The notes beneath the pieces are model-generated. The model was not told the DNA's origin and did no database searches. It saw only the letters and a program-made list of their open reading frames with translations. A stretch of DNA of 64,000 bases, taken from assembly GCF_004959935.1 (NCBI RefSeq), contig NZ_SMYN01000004.1:186001-250000 (forward strand), read 5' to 3'. The position numbers and the translations under genes are program-made. This document shows positions 10,286 to 23,996 of the stretch, one piece after another. How positions within the stretch are numbered: the first letter of the stretch is position 1; each line of letters begins with the position of its first letter. This stretch comes from Falsirhodobacter xinxiangensis (GTDB lineage: Bacteria; Pseudomonadota; Alphaproteobacteria; Rhodobacterales; Rhodobacteraceae).

Positions 10286-12087
10286 CAGTAGACCCGCGCT
10301 TTCGGCGCGATCTTCTTCAGATCGATCCCGCCGTCTTCGTATTTGGTCAGCGGGTCCAGATGCACCGGACGGGTGGTCAGCGTGACATCGGCCCCATCCA
10401 CCAGCGCAAGGCTGTGGACGCGCCAGTTCTCGTCATCGCGGTTCGGGTAATCCTCGTGCGCGTGGGCGCCGCGGGATTCCTTACGCGCTTCGGCGGCGAC
10501 CACGGTGGCCAGCGCGTTGGGCATCAGGTTCCCGAGTTCCAGCGTTTCCATCAGGTCCGAGTTCCAGGTCAGGCTGCGGTCGGAAACCTTCAGATCGCCC
10601 ATCTTGCCCGCGATGACCTTCATCTTCTCGACGCCTTCGGCCAGCGTCTTGTCGGTGCGGAACACGGCGGCGTCGGCCTGCATGGTGCGCTGCATCTCCA
10701 GCCGCAGTTCGGCGGTCGGGATGCGGCCATCGGCATAGCGGACGGCATCGAACCGCGCGAAGATCGCATCGACGGCGGGTTTGTTGACCGGATCGTTGCG
10801 CAGCTTGGGATCGACGACTTCCGCCGCCTTGATTGCCGCCGCGCGTCCGAACACCACGAGGTCGATCAGCGAGTTCGAACCCAGACGGTTCGCGCCATGC
10901 ACGGAGGCACAGCCAGCCTCGCCCACGGCCATCAGGCCGGGGAAGATCGCGTCGGGGTTGCCGGGCGTGGGGTTCAGAACCTCGCCCCAGTAGTTCGTGG
11001 GGATGCCGCCCATGTTGTAATGGACGGTCGGCAGCACCGGAATCGGCTCCTTGGTCAGATCGACACCAGCGAAGATGCGGGCCGATTCGGAAATCCCCGG
11101 CAGACGTTCATGCAGCGTTTCCGGCGGCAGGTGGTTCAGGTGCAGGTGGATGTGATCCTTGTGCTCGCCCACGCCGCGGCCTTCGCGGATCTCCATCGTC
11201 ATGCAGCGCGAAACCACGTCGCGCGACGCCAGATCCTTATAGGTCGGGGCGTAGCGTTCCATGAACCGCTCGCCTTCGGAGTTGGTCAGGTAGCCGCCTT
11301 CGCCGCGTGCGCCCTCGGTGATCAGGCAGCCCGAGCCATAGATGCCGGTCGGGTGGAATTGCACGAACTCCATGTCCTGAAGCGGCAGGCCCGCGCGTGC
11401 GACCATCCCGCCGCCGTCGCCGGTGCAGGTATGGGCCGAGGTCGCGCTGAAATAGGCGCGGCCATAGCCGCCCGTCGCCAGCACCACCATCTTGGCGTTG
11501 AAGACGTGCATCGTGCCATCGTCGAGCTTCCACGCCACCACGCCGGTGCAGCGACCGTCGGTGATGATCAGGTCCAGCGCGAAGTATTCGATGTAGAACT
11601 CGGCCTTGTTCTTCAGCGACTGGCCATACAGCGTGTGCAGGATCGCGTGGCCGGTCCGGTCGGCGGCGGCGCAGGTGCGCTGCACCGGGGGGCCTTCGCC
11701 GAATTCGGTGGTGTGGCCGCCGAAGGGACGCTGGTAGATCTTGCCTTCTTCGGTCCGGCTGAACGGAACGCCGTAATGTTCCAGCTCGTAAACCGCCTTG
11801 GGGGCCTCGCGCGCCAGGTATTCCATCGCGTCGGTGTCGCCCAGCCAGTCCGACCCCTTGACGGTGTCATACATGTGCCACTGCCAGTTGTCGGGGCCCA
11901 TGTTGGACAGCGAGGCCGCGATGCCGCCCTGTGCCGCGACGGTGTGGCTGCGGGTCGGGAAGACCTTGGTCACGCAGGCCGTGCGCAGGCCCTGTTCCGC
12001 CATGCCCAGCGTCGCGCGAAGCCCGGCGCCGCCGGCCCCAACCACCACGACGTCATAGTCATGCGTCTCGTAATCGTAAGCTGCCAT
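10285..12087 (-). CDS. sdhA: Succinate dehydrogenase flavoprotein subunit
   Basis: Catalytic subunit of complex II, oxidising succinate to fumarate at the inner face of the membrane. 600 residues, full length. The FAD-binding [12 protein letters not shown] lies near the N-terminus, and the histidine that covalently binds FAD is His48 in [10 protein letters not shown]. Later active-site segments include HPTGIYGSG and GGIPTNYWG. It lies 10 bases downstream of sdhD and is translationally coupled to the following lipoprotein gene. Confidence 0.97.
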   Translation of the reverse strand: MAAYDYETHDYDVVVVGAGGAGLRATLGMAEQGLRTACVTKVFPTRSHTVAAQGGIAASLSNMGPDNWQWHMYDTVKGSDWLGDTDAMEYLAREAPKAVYELEHYGVPFSRTEEGKIYQRPFGGHTTEFGEGPPVQRTCAAADRTGHAILHTLYGQSLKNKAEFYIEYFALDLIITDGRCTGVVAWKLDDGTMHVFNAKMVVLATGGYGRAYFSATSAHTCTGDGGGMVARAGLPLQDMEFVQFHPTGIYGSGCLITEGARGEGGYLTNSEGERFMERYAPTYKDLASRDVVSRCMTMEIREGRGVGEHKDHIHLHLNHLPPETLHERLPGISESARIFAGVDLTKEPIPVLPTVHYNMGGIPTNYWGEVLNPTPGNPDAIFPGLMAVGEAGCASVHGANRLGSNSLIDLVVFGRAAAIKAAEVVDPKLRNDPVNKPAVDAIFARFDAVRYADGRIPTAELRLEMQRTMQADAAVFRTDKTLAEGVEKMKVIAGKMGDLKVSDRSLTWNSDLMETLELGNLMPNALATVVAAEARKESRGAHAHEDYPNRDDENWRVHSLALVDGADVTLTTRPVHLDPLTKYEDGGIDLKKIAPKARVY

Positions 12088-12097
12088 TTGACTTTCC

Positions 12098-12469
12098 TTA
12101 GAGCGCGAGCTTGACCAGCGCGAACAGGCCGACCGCGATGCAGGTGTAGCTGAAGGCCGTCACGGCCACGATCGCCGCCTTGCGGGTGTAACCCTTGGCG
12201 TAATCCTCGATCATGATCTGCGCGCCGTTCTTGAAGTGGACGAGGCCCACGATCAGCGTCAGCGCCGCCACGATGGCCGGGAAGGGGCGCGAATAATAGT
12301 CCAGCACATCCTCGTAATCCGATCCGAGGATCGAGCCGAAGGTGAACATGAATGCCGGGATCAGAAAGACCAGAACCGCCGAGGAGACCTGCATCTGCCA
12401 GTGGTGATGGGCCCCGCTATGGGCAGAGCCGAGGCCGGTCGCGCGTTTGTAATCGGTCAGGTAACGCAT
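12098..12469 (-). CDS. sdhD: Succinate dehydrogenase membrane anchor subunit
   Basis: A 123-residue protein with three membrane segments that helps bind haem b and ubiquinone and anchors SdhAB. The [13 protein letters not shown] segment contains the expected haem-side histidine and the Asp-Tyr quinone-site pair. It sits between sdhC and sdhA with about 10-base gaps, in the normal operon order. Confidence 0.93.
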   Translation of the reverse strand: MRYLTDYKRATGLGSAHSGAHHHWQMQVSSAVLVFLIPAFMFTFGSILGSDYEDVLDYYSRPFPAIVAALTLIVGLVHFKNGAQIMIEDYAKGYTRKAAIVAVTAFSYTCIAVGLFALVKLAL

Positions 12470-12479
12470 CGCAGCCTCC

Positions 12480-12863
12480 TTAAACCAGGATCAGGGTGAT
12501 GAGGGTCAGGACGACAGACCCGATCAGGCAGGCAAGGCCCAGCTTTTCGGCCACCGGCACTTCCAGCCCGCGGCCCGAGTCGAAATACAGGTGCCGCAGG
12601 CCCGCCAGCAGGTGATACCACATGCCCAGCACCGACAGCGCCAGAACCAGATCGCCGAACCACGACGTCACGAAGGCATCCGCGGTTTCGAACGCATCTT
12701 CGCCCGTCGCTGCCGCGATCAGCCACCACACGATCAGAATCACGGCCACGAACATCGCGTTCCCCGTGATCCGCGTCAGGATCGAGGTGAGCGAGGTCAG
12801 CTGCGGGCGATAGATCTGCAAATGGGGGGAAAGGGGCCGTTGAACCCGTTTCACTTCAGCCAT
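12480..12863 (-). CDS. sdhC: Succinate dehydrogenase cytochrome b556 subunit
   Basis: A 127-residue membrane subunit with the N-terminal signature RPLSPHLQIYRP and the haem-binding HLLAGLRHLYFD motif, with three membrane helices. An in-frame ATG at 12878 would add five residues; ATG 12863 (MAEVKRVQ) is preferred because AAGGAC lies six bases upstream and the protein then matches family length. It is the first gene of the sdh operon. The paired GTGATCAC sites at 13006-13034 lie 140-170 bases upstream and are candidate operators. Confidence 0.93.
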   Translation of the reverse strand: MAEVKRVQRPLSPHLQIYRPQLTSLTSILTRITGNAMFVAVILIVWWLIAAATGEDAFETADAFVTSWFGDLVLALSVLGMWYHLLAGLRHLYFDSGRGLEVPVAEKLGLACLIGSVVLTLITLILV

Positions 12864-13005
12864 GATCTTGTCCTTCATCTCGCTTGCGCACCCGCATGGG
12901 GTGGCGGGCTGGCCGGTTTTGCTGCCCCTGTCATAGACGATCCTGCGGCGGAGTCACGCGTCGCTGCACGTCATTTCAGCGTCATATGCATGAAAAATGG
13001 CATTC

Positions 13006-13034
13006 GTGATCACATTTTTCAGGCGTGTGATCAC
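13006..13034. promoter_or_regulatory. Paired GTGATCAC operator upstream of sdhC
   Basis: Two perfect 8-base palindromes GTGATCAC at 13006-13013 and 13027-13034 have centres 21 bases apart. They lie just beyond the stop of the DUF1737 gene and upstream of sdhC. The same pair with the same 21-base spacing occurs upstream of sucC. I infer a shared dimeric regulator binding one face of the helix two turns apart. The regulator is not identified. Confidence 0.65.
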
Positions 13035-13042
13035 GAAATCCG

Positions 13043-13246
13043 TCAGTGTTCGCCCAGCTTCGTCTCGGGGGTGTAGATGCCGGGGACCTCCTTGGTCACG
13101 GCCTGTCCGCAGCGCGTCACGCCCTTGGCCGCATCGAAGGAATAGGTCGGGCTGCCATAGAGTTCCCAGCCCTTGTTCAGCGCGGCGGTGACCTTGTGGC
13201 AGAAGGCGGCGGTGTCGTCCTCGGTCAGCAGTCGGTAGAGTTTCAT
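13043..13246 (-). CDS. DUF1737 small protein
   Basis: A 67-residue soluble protein (MKLYRLLTEDDTAAFCHKVT, then ALNKGWELYGSPTYSF) matching the pattern of the DUF1737 family, whose function is unknown. The start ATG overlaps the stop of the upstream NnrU gene by four bases (ATGA), so the two are coupled. The sdh operator pair begins directly after its stop. Confidence 0.8.
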   Translation of the reverse strand: MKLYRLLTEDDTAAFCHKVTAALNKGWELYGSPTYSFDAAKGVTRCGQAVTKEVPGIYTPETKLGEH

Positions 13247-13788
13247 CCGTAGGTTCCCAGAAATGGATTGTGGCCCAGCAAGATGTGGACCCCCGCGATG
13301 ACGGCGTAAAGGGCCAGCGTTCCGACAAGGTTCATCGCATCGCCCTTCGCGCCCCGACCGGCGGCGGGCCGGTTCCACGGGGTGCGGTTGATGATCGCCA
13401 TTTCCACGAGAGCCCAGAACCCGATGCCGCCGAACAGCACCAGCGAGGCGAGATCGCCGTTCACCAGCAGATGCGCGACGGACCAGATCACGGTCCCCCA
13501 CAGCATCGGGTGCCGCATCCGGGTATAGAGCGTGCCCTTGGTGCCGCCGACGCCGAACAGGAACACCGACACCAGCATCAACAGGTTGTTCAGATGCCCG
13601 ATTCCCGGCAGTGGCGACCAGACCGGAACGAAATCCGCCCCGCGATAGCCGAGCACCATAAGCAGCACCGACAGCGCCAGAATCCCCGCGACCGCCCCGC
13701 GCGACAGGCGTGCCCTGACCCCCGGTGCCAGCCGTTTCAGCAGATGCGCGCCCCACCACAGAACGACGCCGAGGATGAGAAGGAACAT
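13243..13788 (-). CDS. NnrU family membrane protein
   Basis: A 181-residue integral membrane protein with five or six hydrophobic helices and the NnrU-type core GTLYTRMRHPMLWGTV plus GGIGFWALVEM. NnrU was first named from denitrification loci but is widespread and resembles isoprenylcysteine methyltransferase-type membrane proteins. There are no nitrogen-oxide genes nearby, so a denitrification role is not supported here. It lies 18 bases downstream of the malyl-CoA enzyme gene in a four-gene minus-strand unit. Confidence 0.85.
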   Translation of the reverse strand: MFLLILGVVLWWGAHLLKRLAPGVRARLSRGAVAGILALSVLLMVLGYRGADFVPVWSPLPGIGHLNNLLMLVSVFLFGVGGTKGTLYTRMRHPMLWGTVIWSVAHLLVNGDLASLVLFGGIGFWALVEMAIINRTPWNRPAAGRGAKGDAMNLVGTLALYAVIAGVHILLGHNPFLGTYG

Positions 13789-13806
13789 GGCTTGCCTTTC
13801 AGCTTG

Positions 13807-14613
13807 CTAGATCGCGGCGATCGCCTCTGCCAAGGCAAGGGTGCGCCTTGCGGTGATGATATGCAGGTTTTCGACGATCCGACCATCCACAACCGCAACC
13901 GCCTGCCCAAGACGCAAGGCTGCCTCGTGCGCGTCGATCTGGCGGCGGGCAAGGTCCACATCCTCGGGGCGGGGGGCGAAGACCTCGTTCGCGGTGTCGA
14001 TCTGGACGGGGTGGATCAGGCTTTTGCCGTCAAAGCCCATGTCGCGGCCCTGAAGGCATTCGGCCTTCAGCGCATCCAGATCGCGGAAGGTGATGTGGAC
14101 GCCGTCGATGATCGCCAGACCATTCGCCCGCGCCGCCAGAACGCACAGGCCAAGGCTGGTCAGAAGCGGCCCGCGCCCCGGCACGTCGCGGGCATGAAGC
14201 TCGCGCATCAGATCGTTCGACCCGATCACCATCCCGGTCAGGCGCGGATGCGCCGCGATCGCGGCGGCGTTCAGCACGCCCCGCGCCGTCTCCATCATCG
14301 CCCAGACGGGATGGCGCGTCTGCACGTCCAGATGCAGCGGCGCATCCACCTTCGGCACCAGAATCGCATCCACATCCACCGCGTCGAAATGCGGCGCATC
14401 CTCGGGGGCGGAGATGCGGACGATCCTTGCGCGGTGGCCGTGATCGCCCTTCAGCGCCTGCAGCAGCATCTCGCGCGCCTCGGCCTTGCGGTCCGGGGCA
14501 ACGGCATCCTCCAGATCGAAGATGATCGCATCGCAGGGCAGGGTGGCCGCCTTTTCCAGCGCCCGTTCGTTCGAGGCGGGGATGTAAAGAACCGAGCGCA
14601 GGGGTCGTTCCAT
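13807..14613 (-). CDS. mcl2: CitE-like (3S)-malyl-CoA thioesterase / HpcH-HpaI family
   Basis: A 268-residue TIM-barrel of the HpcH/HpaI aldolase-citrate lyase beta family. SVLYIPASNERALEKA at the N-terminus binds CoA; FDLEDAVAPDRK supplies a metal-binding acid; MMETARGVLNA and GSNDLMRELHA are active-site segments. In Rhodobacter sphaeroides a paralogue of malyl-CoA lyase, (3S)-malyl-CoA thioesterase (Mcl2), lies near sdh and mdh and, with Mcl1, accounts for apparent malate synthase activity in the ethylmalonyl-CoA pathway. I assign it by that synteny and length; an aldolase or another CoA ester specificity remains possible. Confidence 0.8.
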   Translation of the reverse strand: MERPLRSVLYIPASNERALEKAATLPCDAIIFDLEDAVAPDRKAEAREMLLQALKGDHGHRARIVRISAPEDAPHFDAVDVDAILVPKVDAPLHLDVQTRHPVWAMMETARGVLNAAAIAAHPRLTGMVIGSNDLMRELHARDVPGRGPLLTSLGLCVLAARANGLAIIDGVHITFRDLDALKAECLQGRDMGFDGKSLIHPVQIDTANEVFAPRPEDVDLARRQIDAHEAALRLGQAVAVVDGRIVENLHIITARRTLALAEAIAAI

Positions 14614-14622
14614 CGTCTTCTC

Positions 14623-15363
14623 CTATGCCAGTGCCTGCCAGATCAGGCGGAGCGAAATCAGCAGCAGCCCCCATGTCACCAAGAGGAAGAACAGCCGTTC
14701 GGGGATGATCTTGACCAGCCAGACGCCGAGGAAGACCGCCGCAACCGCAGGAAGCGCCAGCCACGCGCTGACGGCAAGGTTTTCCGCCGAGAGCTGGCCA
14801 AGGAACCAGTAGGGAATCAGTTTGATCCCGTTCACATAGGCGAAGATGATCGTCGAGGTTCCCGCGAACACTGCCTTGGGCATTCGCAGCGGCATGGCAT
14901 AGACCTGATAGGGCGGGGCGCCCGCATGGCTGATGAAGCTGGTGAACCCGGTCAGCGCGCCCCAGAACAGGCCGGGGGCGGTCCGGGCGTGCCGCGCCTC
15001 GCCCAAGGCCGGGCGCAGCAGGCGGTTCAGTGCGAAGATCGCGCCGATCAGGCCGATCAGCAGCGTCACCAGCCACTCCGGAACCAGATGCGCCGTCAGA
15101 CCGCCGAAGGCCACGCCCGCAGTCGCCCCGATGCAGATCAGCAGGATCACGCGGCGGTCGTAATTCTTGCGATAGGCATAGAGGCCGAACATGTCCGACA
15201 CGCAGAAGATCGGCAAAAGCAGCCCCGCCGCCGTCACCGGGGAAATCGCCAGGGACAGTATCGGCACGCCCAGCACACCCAACGCCGGCAGGCCGCCCTT
15301 CGACAGTCCGACGCAAAGCGATGCGGTCACCGCCAGAATCCAGAATGTCATGCCGTCCATCAT
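14623..15363 (-). CDS. TauE/SafE family membrane transporter
   Basis: A 246-residue membrane protein with about eight hydrophobic helices and the TauE/SafE signature GLSKGGLPALGVLGVPILS near the N-terminus. It is a predicted anion or organosulfonate exporter; the substrate is unknown. Two adjacent ATGs exist (15363 and 15360), with GAGGG close upstream, so the start is uncertain by one codon. First gene of the minus-strand unit that includes mcl2, ending 9 bases before it. Confidence 0.85.
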   Translation of the reverse strand: MMDGMTFWILAVTASLCVGLSKGGLPALGVLGVPILSLAISPVTAAGLLLPIFCVSDMFGLYAYRKNYDRRVILLICIGATAGVAFGGLTAHLVPEWLVTLLIGLIGAIFALNRLLRPALGEARHARTAPGLFWGALTGFTSFISHAGAPPYQVYAMPLRMPKAVFAGTSTIIFAYVNGIKLIPYWFLGQLSAENLAVSAWLALPAVAAVFLGVWLVKIIPERLFFLLVTWGLLLISLRLIWQALA

Positions 15364-15463
15364 GCCCTCGTTATGTGCGGTGCGCCGTCGGGATACAACC
15401 GCGCGCCGATGTGAGCGCGAACATCGCAGCTTGACGCTTGCGCCCTCCGGATCAAGGGGCTAG

Positions 15464-16468
<1,005 letters not shown>

Positions 16469-16490
16469 TTTCACGGCCATAGGATTCGGA

Positions 16491-16523
16491 ACGGGCGCGG
16501 CGCGAGTCGCGCCCGTTTTGTTT
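16491..16523 (+). terminator. Rho-independent terminator after mdh
   Basis: A nine-pair stem ACGGGCGCG / CGCGCCCGT with an eight-base loop is followed by TTTGTTT. It should stop mdh transcription before the sucC promoter region. Confidence 0.7.
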
Positions 16524-16559
16524 GCAGATGCAGCATTCGATGCCGCAGCGCAAAGGGTT

Positions 16560-16588
16560 GTGATCACGGCTTTTCAAGGTGTGATCAC
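16560..16588. promoter_or_regulatory. Paired GTGATCAC operator upstream of sucC
   Basis: Two GTGATCAC palindromes at 16560-16567 and 16581-16588 have centres 21 bases apart, identical to the pair before sdhC. They lie about 107 bases upstream of the sucC ATG and downstream of the mdh terminator. This is a likely operator for the sucCDAB-lpd unit. Confidence 0.65.
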
Positions 16589-16694
16589 AAAAGTCGGTTT
16601 TCTGCGGAATGCCGCGCATTTCACTCAGATTTCGTTTCACCGTGCCTATGTTCCGTGTCATCCACAGCCCAAATCACCAGCATGGGACATTGCC

Positions 16695-17888
16695 ATGAAC
16701 ATCCACGAATATCAGGCCAAGGCGCTTCTGCGCAGCTATGGCGCGCCGGTTTCGGACGGCCGGGTCGTGCTGAAGGCCGATGAGGCCAAGACCGCTGCCG
16801 GCGAACTGGACGGCCCGCTTTGGGTCGTGAAGTCGCAGATCCACGCAGGTGGCCGCGGCAAGGGCAAGTTCAAGGAAGCCGAAGCTGGCGAAAAGGGCGG
16901 TGTCCGCCTTGCCAAGTCGGTCGAAGAGGCCGAGACGCTGGCCAAGCAGATGCTGGGCCGCACGCTGGTCACGCACCAGACCGGCCCCGCCGGCAAACAG
17001 GTGAACCGCATCTATATCGAAGCGGGTTCGGATATCGAGCGCGAGCTGTATCTGGCGCTGCTGGTCGATCGTCAGACGTCCCGCGTGTCGTTCGTCGCCT
17101 CGACCGAAGGCGGCATGGACATCGAGGAAGTCGCGGCCCACACCCCCGAGAAGATCGTCAGCTTCTCGGTCGATCCGGCTTCGGGACTGTCGGACTTCCA
17201 CGGCCGCAAGGTCGCCTTCGCGCTGGGCCTGAAAGGTGCACAGCAGAAGCAATGCGTGGCGCTGGTCAAGCTGCTCTATAAAGCCTTCATCGAGAAGGAT
17301 ATGGAGATGCTGGAGATCAACCCGCTGATCGTGACGCCGGAAGGCCAGATCAAGGTTCTGGACGCGAAAGTGTCCTTCGACGGCAACGCCATCTATCGTC
17401 ATCCCGACGTCGCCGCCCTGCGCGACGAGACCGAGGAAGACCCGAAGGAACTGGCCGCGTCGAAGTTCGACCTGAACTACATCGCGCTGGACGGCGAGAT
17501 CGGCTGCATGGTCAACGGCGCGGGTCTCGCGATGGCCACCATGGACATCATCAAGCTGTATGGTGCCGAACCCGCGAACTTCCTCGACGTCGGCGGTGGC
17601 GCCACGAAAGAGAAGGTGACCGAGGCGTTCAAGATCATCACGTCCGACCCGAACGTCAAAGGCATCCTCGTGAACATCTTCGGCGGCATCATGCGCTGCG
17701 ACGTGATCGCCGAGGGCGTTCTGGCCGCGGTGCGTGAAGTGGGCCTGAAGGTTCCGCTGGTCGTCCGTCTTGAAGGCACGAACGTCGAACTGGGCAAAGA
17801 GATCATCCGGAACTCGGGCCTCGACGTCATCGCTGCGGACGACCTGAAAGACGGCGCCCAGAAAATTGTCAAAGCGGTGAAGGGATAA
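16695..17888 (+). CDS. sucC: Succinyl-CoA synthetase beta subunit (ADP-forming)
   Basis: A 397-residue ATP-grasp subunit that forms succinyl-CoA synthetase with SucD. N-terminal [16 protein letters not shown], nucleotide-binding [16 protein letters not shown], and C-terminal [16 protein letters not shown] are all intact. The frame is open from 16518, but the family start is ATG 16695. sucD follows after three bases. Confidence 0.97.
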   Translation: MNIHEYQAKALLRSYGAPVSDGRVVLKADEAKTAAGELDGPLWVVKSQIHAGGRGKGKFKEAEAGEKGGVRLAKSVEEAETLAKQMLGRTLVTHQTGPAGKQVNRIYIEAGSDIERELYLALLVDRQTSRVSFVASTEGGMDIEEVAAHTPEKIVSFSVDPASGLSDFHGRKVAFALGLKGAQQKQCVALVKLLYKAFIEKDMEMLEINPLIVTPEGQIKVLDAKVSFDGNAIYRHPDVAALRDETEEDPKELAASKFDLNYIALDGEIGCMVNGAGLAMATMDIIKLYGAEPANFLDVGGGATKEKVTEAFKIITSDPNVKGILVNIFGGIMRCDVIAEGVLAAVREVGLKVPLVVRLEGTNVELGKEIIRNSGLDVIAADDLKDGAQKIVKAVKG

Positions 17889-17891
17889 TCC

Positions 17892-18779
17892 ATGGCCGTC
17901 CTCGTCAACGAAAACACCAAGGTCATCTGCCAGGGCATCACCGGCTCGCAGGGGACGTTCCACACCGAACAGGCCATCGCCTATGGCACGCAGATGGTCG
18001 GCGGCGTGACTCCGGGCAAAGGCGGGCAGGAGCATCTGGGCCTGCCGGTCTTCGACAGCGTGCATGACGCCGTCGCGAAAACCGGCGCGAATGCTTCGGT
18101 CATCTATGTTCCGCCGCCCTTCGCTGCGGATTCGATCCTTGAAGCGATCGACGCGGATATCGAGCTGATCATCTGCATCACCGAAGGCATTCCGGTGCTG
18201 GACATGATGAAGGTGAAGCGCGCGCTGCTGAACTCGAACTCGCGCCTGATCGGGCCGAACTGCCCGGGCGTCATCACGCCCGGCGCGTGCAAGATCGGCA
18301 TCATGCCGGGCCACATCCACAAACGTGGCTCCATCGGTGTTGTCTCGCGGTCCGGCACGCTTACCTATGAGGCCGTGAAACAGACGTCCGACCTCGGCCT
18401 CGGCCAATCCTCGGCGGTTGGTATCGGCGGCGACCCGATCAAGGGGACCGAGCACCTCGAAGTGCTCGACATGTTCCTGTCGGATCCGGAAACCGAAGCC
18501 ATGATCATGATCGGCGAAATCGGTGGTTCCGCCGAAGAGGAAGCCGCGCAGTTCCTGGCAGACCAGCGCCAGAAGGGCCGCTGGAAACCGACGGCAGGCT
18601 TCATCGCCGGACGCACGGCTCCTCCGGGCCGCCGCATGGGCCACGCAGGCGCGATCGTCGCCGGCGGCAAGGGCGATGCGGAATCCAAAATCAACGCGAT
18701 GAAAGAGGCCGGCATTATCGTCGCCGACAGCCCGGCCCATCTGGGCGAGGCGGTGATGAAAGCCCTCGGTCGCGCATAA
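17892..18779 (+). CDS. sucD: Succinyl-CoA synthetase alpha subunit
   Basis: A 295-residue CoA-binding subunit of succinyl-CoA synthetase. [16 protein letters not shown] and the [10 protein letters not shown] motif bind CoA. The phosphohistidine loop is [28 protein letters not shown] precedes ATG 17892. It is followed by a hairpin at 18788-18813 and then sucA. Confidence 0.97.
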   Translation: MAVLVNENTKVICQGITGSQGTFHTEQAIAYGTQMVGGVTPGKGGQEHLGLPVFDSVHDAVAKTGANASVIYVPPPFAADSILEAIDADIELIICITEGIPVLDMMKVKRALLNSNSRLIGPNCPGVITPGACKIGIMPGHIHKRGSIGVVSRSGTLTYEAVKQTSDLGLGQSSAVGIGGDPIKGTEHLEVLDMFLSDPETEAMIMIGEIGGSAEEEAAQFLADQRQKGRWKPTAGFIAGRTAPPGRRMGHAGAIVAGGKGDAESKINAMKEAGIIVADSPAHLGEAVMKALGRA

Positions 18780-18787
18780 ACCCAATC

Positions 18788-18813
18788 GCGCCGCCCTGTT
18801 TCCGGGGCGGCGC
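18788..18813 (+). repeat. Intercistronic hairpin between sucD and sucA
   Basis: A perfect nine-pair GC stem (GCGCCGCCC and GGGCGGCGC) with an eight-base loop and no T-run. It is too weakly terminator-like to end transcription. It may stabilise or process the mRNA to set subunit ratios. Confidence 0.5.
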
Positions 18814-18834
18814 ATCCACATGTCAGGTGCAGCC

Positions 18835-21804
<2,970 letters not shown>

Positions 21805-21805
21805 G

Positions 21806-23296
21806 ATGACCGAAGTCCGTGTGCCCACCCTTGGCGAAAGCGTGTCCGAAGCGACCGTCGCCACATGGTTCAAGAAGGTAGGCGATCACGTCGAAGTCGA
21901 CGAAATGCTGTGCGAGCTGGAGACCGACAAGGTCACGGTCGAGGTTCCGGCCCCCGCCGCCGGCACCCTGACCGAGATCGTCGCCCCCGAGGGCGAGACG
22001 ATCGGCGCAGGCGCGCTGCTGGCACAGATCGGCGAAGGCGGGGCCAAGCCCGCCGCCCCCGCACCGAAAAAGGAAGAGCCGGCCAAGACCGGCGCAGGAG
22101 AGAGCAAGATGGTCGATGTGATGGTCCCCGCCCTGGGCGAGAGCGTCTCGGAGGCGACGGTCGCCACCTGGTTCAAGAAGCCCGGTGATGCCGTGGCGCA
22201 GGACGAGATGCTGTGTGAATTGGAAACCGACAAGGTTTCGGTCGAGGTTCCGTCGCCCGCAGCGGGCGTTCTGGGCGAGATCATCGCCAAGGAAGGCGAC
22301 ACGGTCCCGGCAGGTGCGAAACTGGCCGTGATCTCGACCGACGGATCGGTCGTGGCGGCTGCGCCGAAGGCCGAAGCGCCCAAGGAAGCTGCGCCTGCCC
22401 CGGCGGGCAAGGACGTGGAAGACGCGCCTTCGGCTAAGAAGGCCCTGGCCGAGGCTGGCCTGTCGCGTGATGCCGTCCAAGGCTCGGGCCGCGACGGGCG
22501 CATCATGAAGGAAGACGTGCTGGCGGCGATGAACGCGCCGAAGGCAGCGCCGGCTGCTGCTGCCGCGCCGCGCGCGCCGGTTGCTGCCGATGATGCGTCG
22601 CGCGAGGAGCGGGTCAAGATGACCCGTCTGCGCCAGACCATCGCCCGCCGCCTGAAAGAGGCGCAGAACACTGCAGCCATGCTGACCACCTATAACGAGG
22701 TGGACATGTCGGGCATCATGGCCCTGCGCAACGAATACAAGGACGTGTTCGAAAAGAAGCACAAGGTGAAGCTGGGCTTCATGTCCTTCTTCGTGAAGGC
22801 CTGCTGCCACGCGCTGAAAGAGGTCCCGGACGTCAACGCCGAGATCGACGGCACCGACGTAATCTACAAGAACTACGTCCATATGGGCGTGGCCGTCGGC
22901 ACGCCGAATGGTCTGGTGGTTCCGGTCGTGCGCGATGCCGACCAACTGGGCTTCGCCGCGATCGAGAAGAAGATCGCGGAACTGGGCGCACGCGGCCGTG
23001 ACGGCAAACTGTCGATGGCGGAGATGCAGGGCGGTTCGTTCACCATCTCGAACGGCGGCGTCTATGGCTCGTTGATGTCCTCGCCGATCCTGAACCCGCC
23101 GCAATCGGGTATTCTGGGGATGCACAAGATCCAGGAGCGTCCGGTCGTGGTGAACGGTCAGATCGTCATCCGTCCGATGATGTATCTGGCACTCTCCTAT
23201 GACCACCGGATCGTTGACGGCAAGGGCGCGGTTACCTTCCTCGTCCGCGTCAAAGAGGCGCTGGAAGATCCCCGTCGCCTGCTGATGGACCTGTAA
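21806..23296 (+). CDS. sucB: 2-oxoglutarate dehydrogenase E2 (dihydrolipoyl succinyltransferase), two lipoyl domains
   Basis: E2 core of the complex, 496 residues. There are two tandem lipoyl domains, with lipoylated Lys42 and Lys143, both in ELETDKV. The peripheral-subunit-binding domain follows at about 205-242 ([18 protein letters not shown]). The acetyltransferase-type catalytic domain ends in [13 protein letters not shown] with the catalytic His. Most enterobacterial SucB proteins carry one lipoyl domain, so the duplication is notable, though it may be usual in this lineage. GGAGG precedes ATG 21806. Confidence 0.96.
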   Translation: MTEVRVPTLGESVSEATVATWFKKVGDHVEVDEMLCELETDKVTVEVPAPAAGTLTEIVAPEGETIGAGALLAQIGEGGAKPAAPAPKKEEPAKTGAGESKMVDVMVPALGESVSEATVATWFKKPGDAVAQDEMLCELETDKVSVEVPSPAAGVLGEIIAKEGDTVPAGAKLAVISTDGSVVAAAPKAEAPKEAAPAPAGKDVEDAPSAKKALAEAGLSRDAVQGSGRDGRIMKEDVLAAMNAPKAAPAAAAAPRAPVAADDASREERVKMTRLRQTIARRLKEAQNTAAMLTTYNEVDMSGIMALRNEYKDVFEKKHKVKLGFMSFFVKACCHALKEVPDVNAEIDGTDVIYKNYVHMGVAVGTPNGLVVPVVRDADQLGFAAIEKKIAELGARGRDGKLSMAEMQGGSFTISNGGVYGSLMSSPILNPPQSGILGMHKIQERPVVVNGQIVIRPMMYLALSYDHRIVDGKGAVTFLVRVKEALEDPRRLLMDL

Positions 23297-23321
23297 GCAC
23301 CGGGTTCACGTTGATCCCGCG

Positions 23322-23340
23322 GGGCGCGGCAGTCGCGCCC
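23322..23340 (+). repeat. Hairpin between sucB and the 78-residue gene
   Basis: GGGCGCG and CGCGCCC arms are separated by GCAGT, with no T-run. The stem matches the core of the mdh terminator stem. It is probably an mRNA-processing or stabilising hairpin. Confidence 0.45.
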
Positions 23341-23360
23341 TGCAAACGGGAGGATACGCC

Positions 23361-23597
23361 ATGCAGCTTCTGATCCAGATCGATACGTCCGACTATGCCG
23401 GTTGGAAATCGGCATGGGATGCCGATGCCGAAGATCGCGCAAATTCCGGCCTGACCCAGATGCAGATATGGAAGGGCGAGGGCGGAAAGGCCTTTGTGCT
23501 TCTGGATGTGCATAATGCGAAGGGCGCAAAGGACTGGCTGGCGAAGGAACAGGCCTTCGGCGGCGTCATGACCCCGCATTTTCTGGAAACGGCATGA
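23361..23597 (+). CDS. Small conserved-type protein between sucB and lpd
   Basis: A 78-residue soluble protein with alternating strand-helix pattern (MQLLIQIDTSDYAGWKSAWD, AFVLLDVHNAKGAKDWLA) resembling small dimeric alpha-beta barrel (ABM-like) proteins. GGGAGG lies seven bases before ATG 23361. Its stop overlaps the ATG of the MAPEG gene (ATGA). I do not recognise a function; placement inside the 2-oxoglutarate dehydrogenase operon is the main clue. Confidence 0.75.
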   Translation: MQLLIQIDTSDYAGWKSAWDADAEDRANSGLTQMQIWKGEGGKAFVLLDVHNAKGAKDWLAKEQAFGGVMTPHFLETA

Positions 23598-23980
23598 CCG
23601 AGATCACCGTCCTGTGCCTTTCGGCGCTGCTGAACGTCGCGGCCATCGGGCTGGCGGGCGCTTCGGCAAACAAGGACACGGGTGTGGATTACAACCTCTC
23701 CCCCCGTGACCGCGAGCCGGGATATTCGGTCATGACGGGGCGGTTGCGGCGGGCGCAGGCGAACCATGCCGAGAACCTGTTCCTCTATGCCGTCGCCGTT
23801 CTGGCCGTCTGGGCCAGCGGATCGCAGGGGGTCATCACGGCCACCTGCGCCTGGGTCTATCTGGCGGCGCGCGTCGCCTATATCCCCGCCTATGCTTACG
23901 GTTGGACGCCCTGGCGTTCGATCATCTTCATGTTCGGGTTCGTCGCAACCATCGTCATGGTGCTGACGGCCCTTTTCTGA
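23594..23980 (+). CDS. MAPEG family membrane protein
   Basis: A 128-residue protein with four hydrophobic helices and the MAPEG pattern (RRAQANHAENLFLYAVAVL, then YLAARVAYIPAYAYG). MAPEG proteins are eicosanoid/glutathione metabolism membrane proteins in eukaryotes; the bacterial role is usually unknown. Coupled by a four-base overlap to the preceding small gene, with lpd 16 bases downstream. Confidence 0.85.
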   Translation: MTEITVLCLSALLNVAAIGLAGASANKDTGVDYNLSPRDREPGYSVMTGRLRRAQANHAENLFLYAVAVLAVWASGSQGVITATCAWVYLAARVAYIPAYAYGWTPWRSIIFMFGFVATIVMVLTALF

Positions 23981-23996
23981 CCAAGGAGTCTGACGA

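Noticed and set aside
10360-12114. Long open frame on the plus strand opposite sdhA
   Set aside because: Antisense shadow; sdhA itself is unambiguous.
13270-15414. Plus-strand open frame across NnrU, mcl2 and TauE genes
   Set aside because: Crosses several real genes with Gln/Arg/His-rich composition; shadow.
18788-18813. Terminator after sucD
   Set aside because: No T-run and sucA follows closely; kept only as an intercistronic hairpin.
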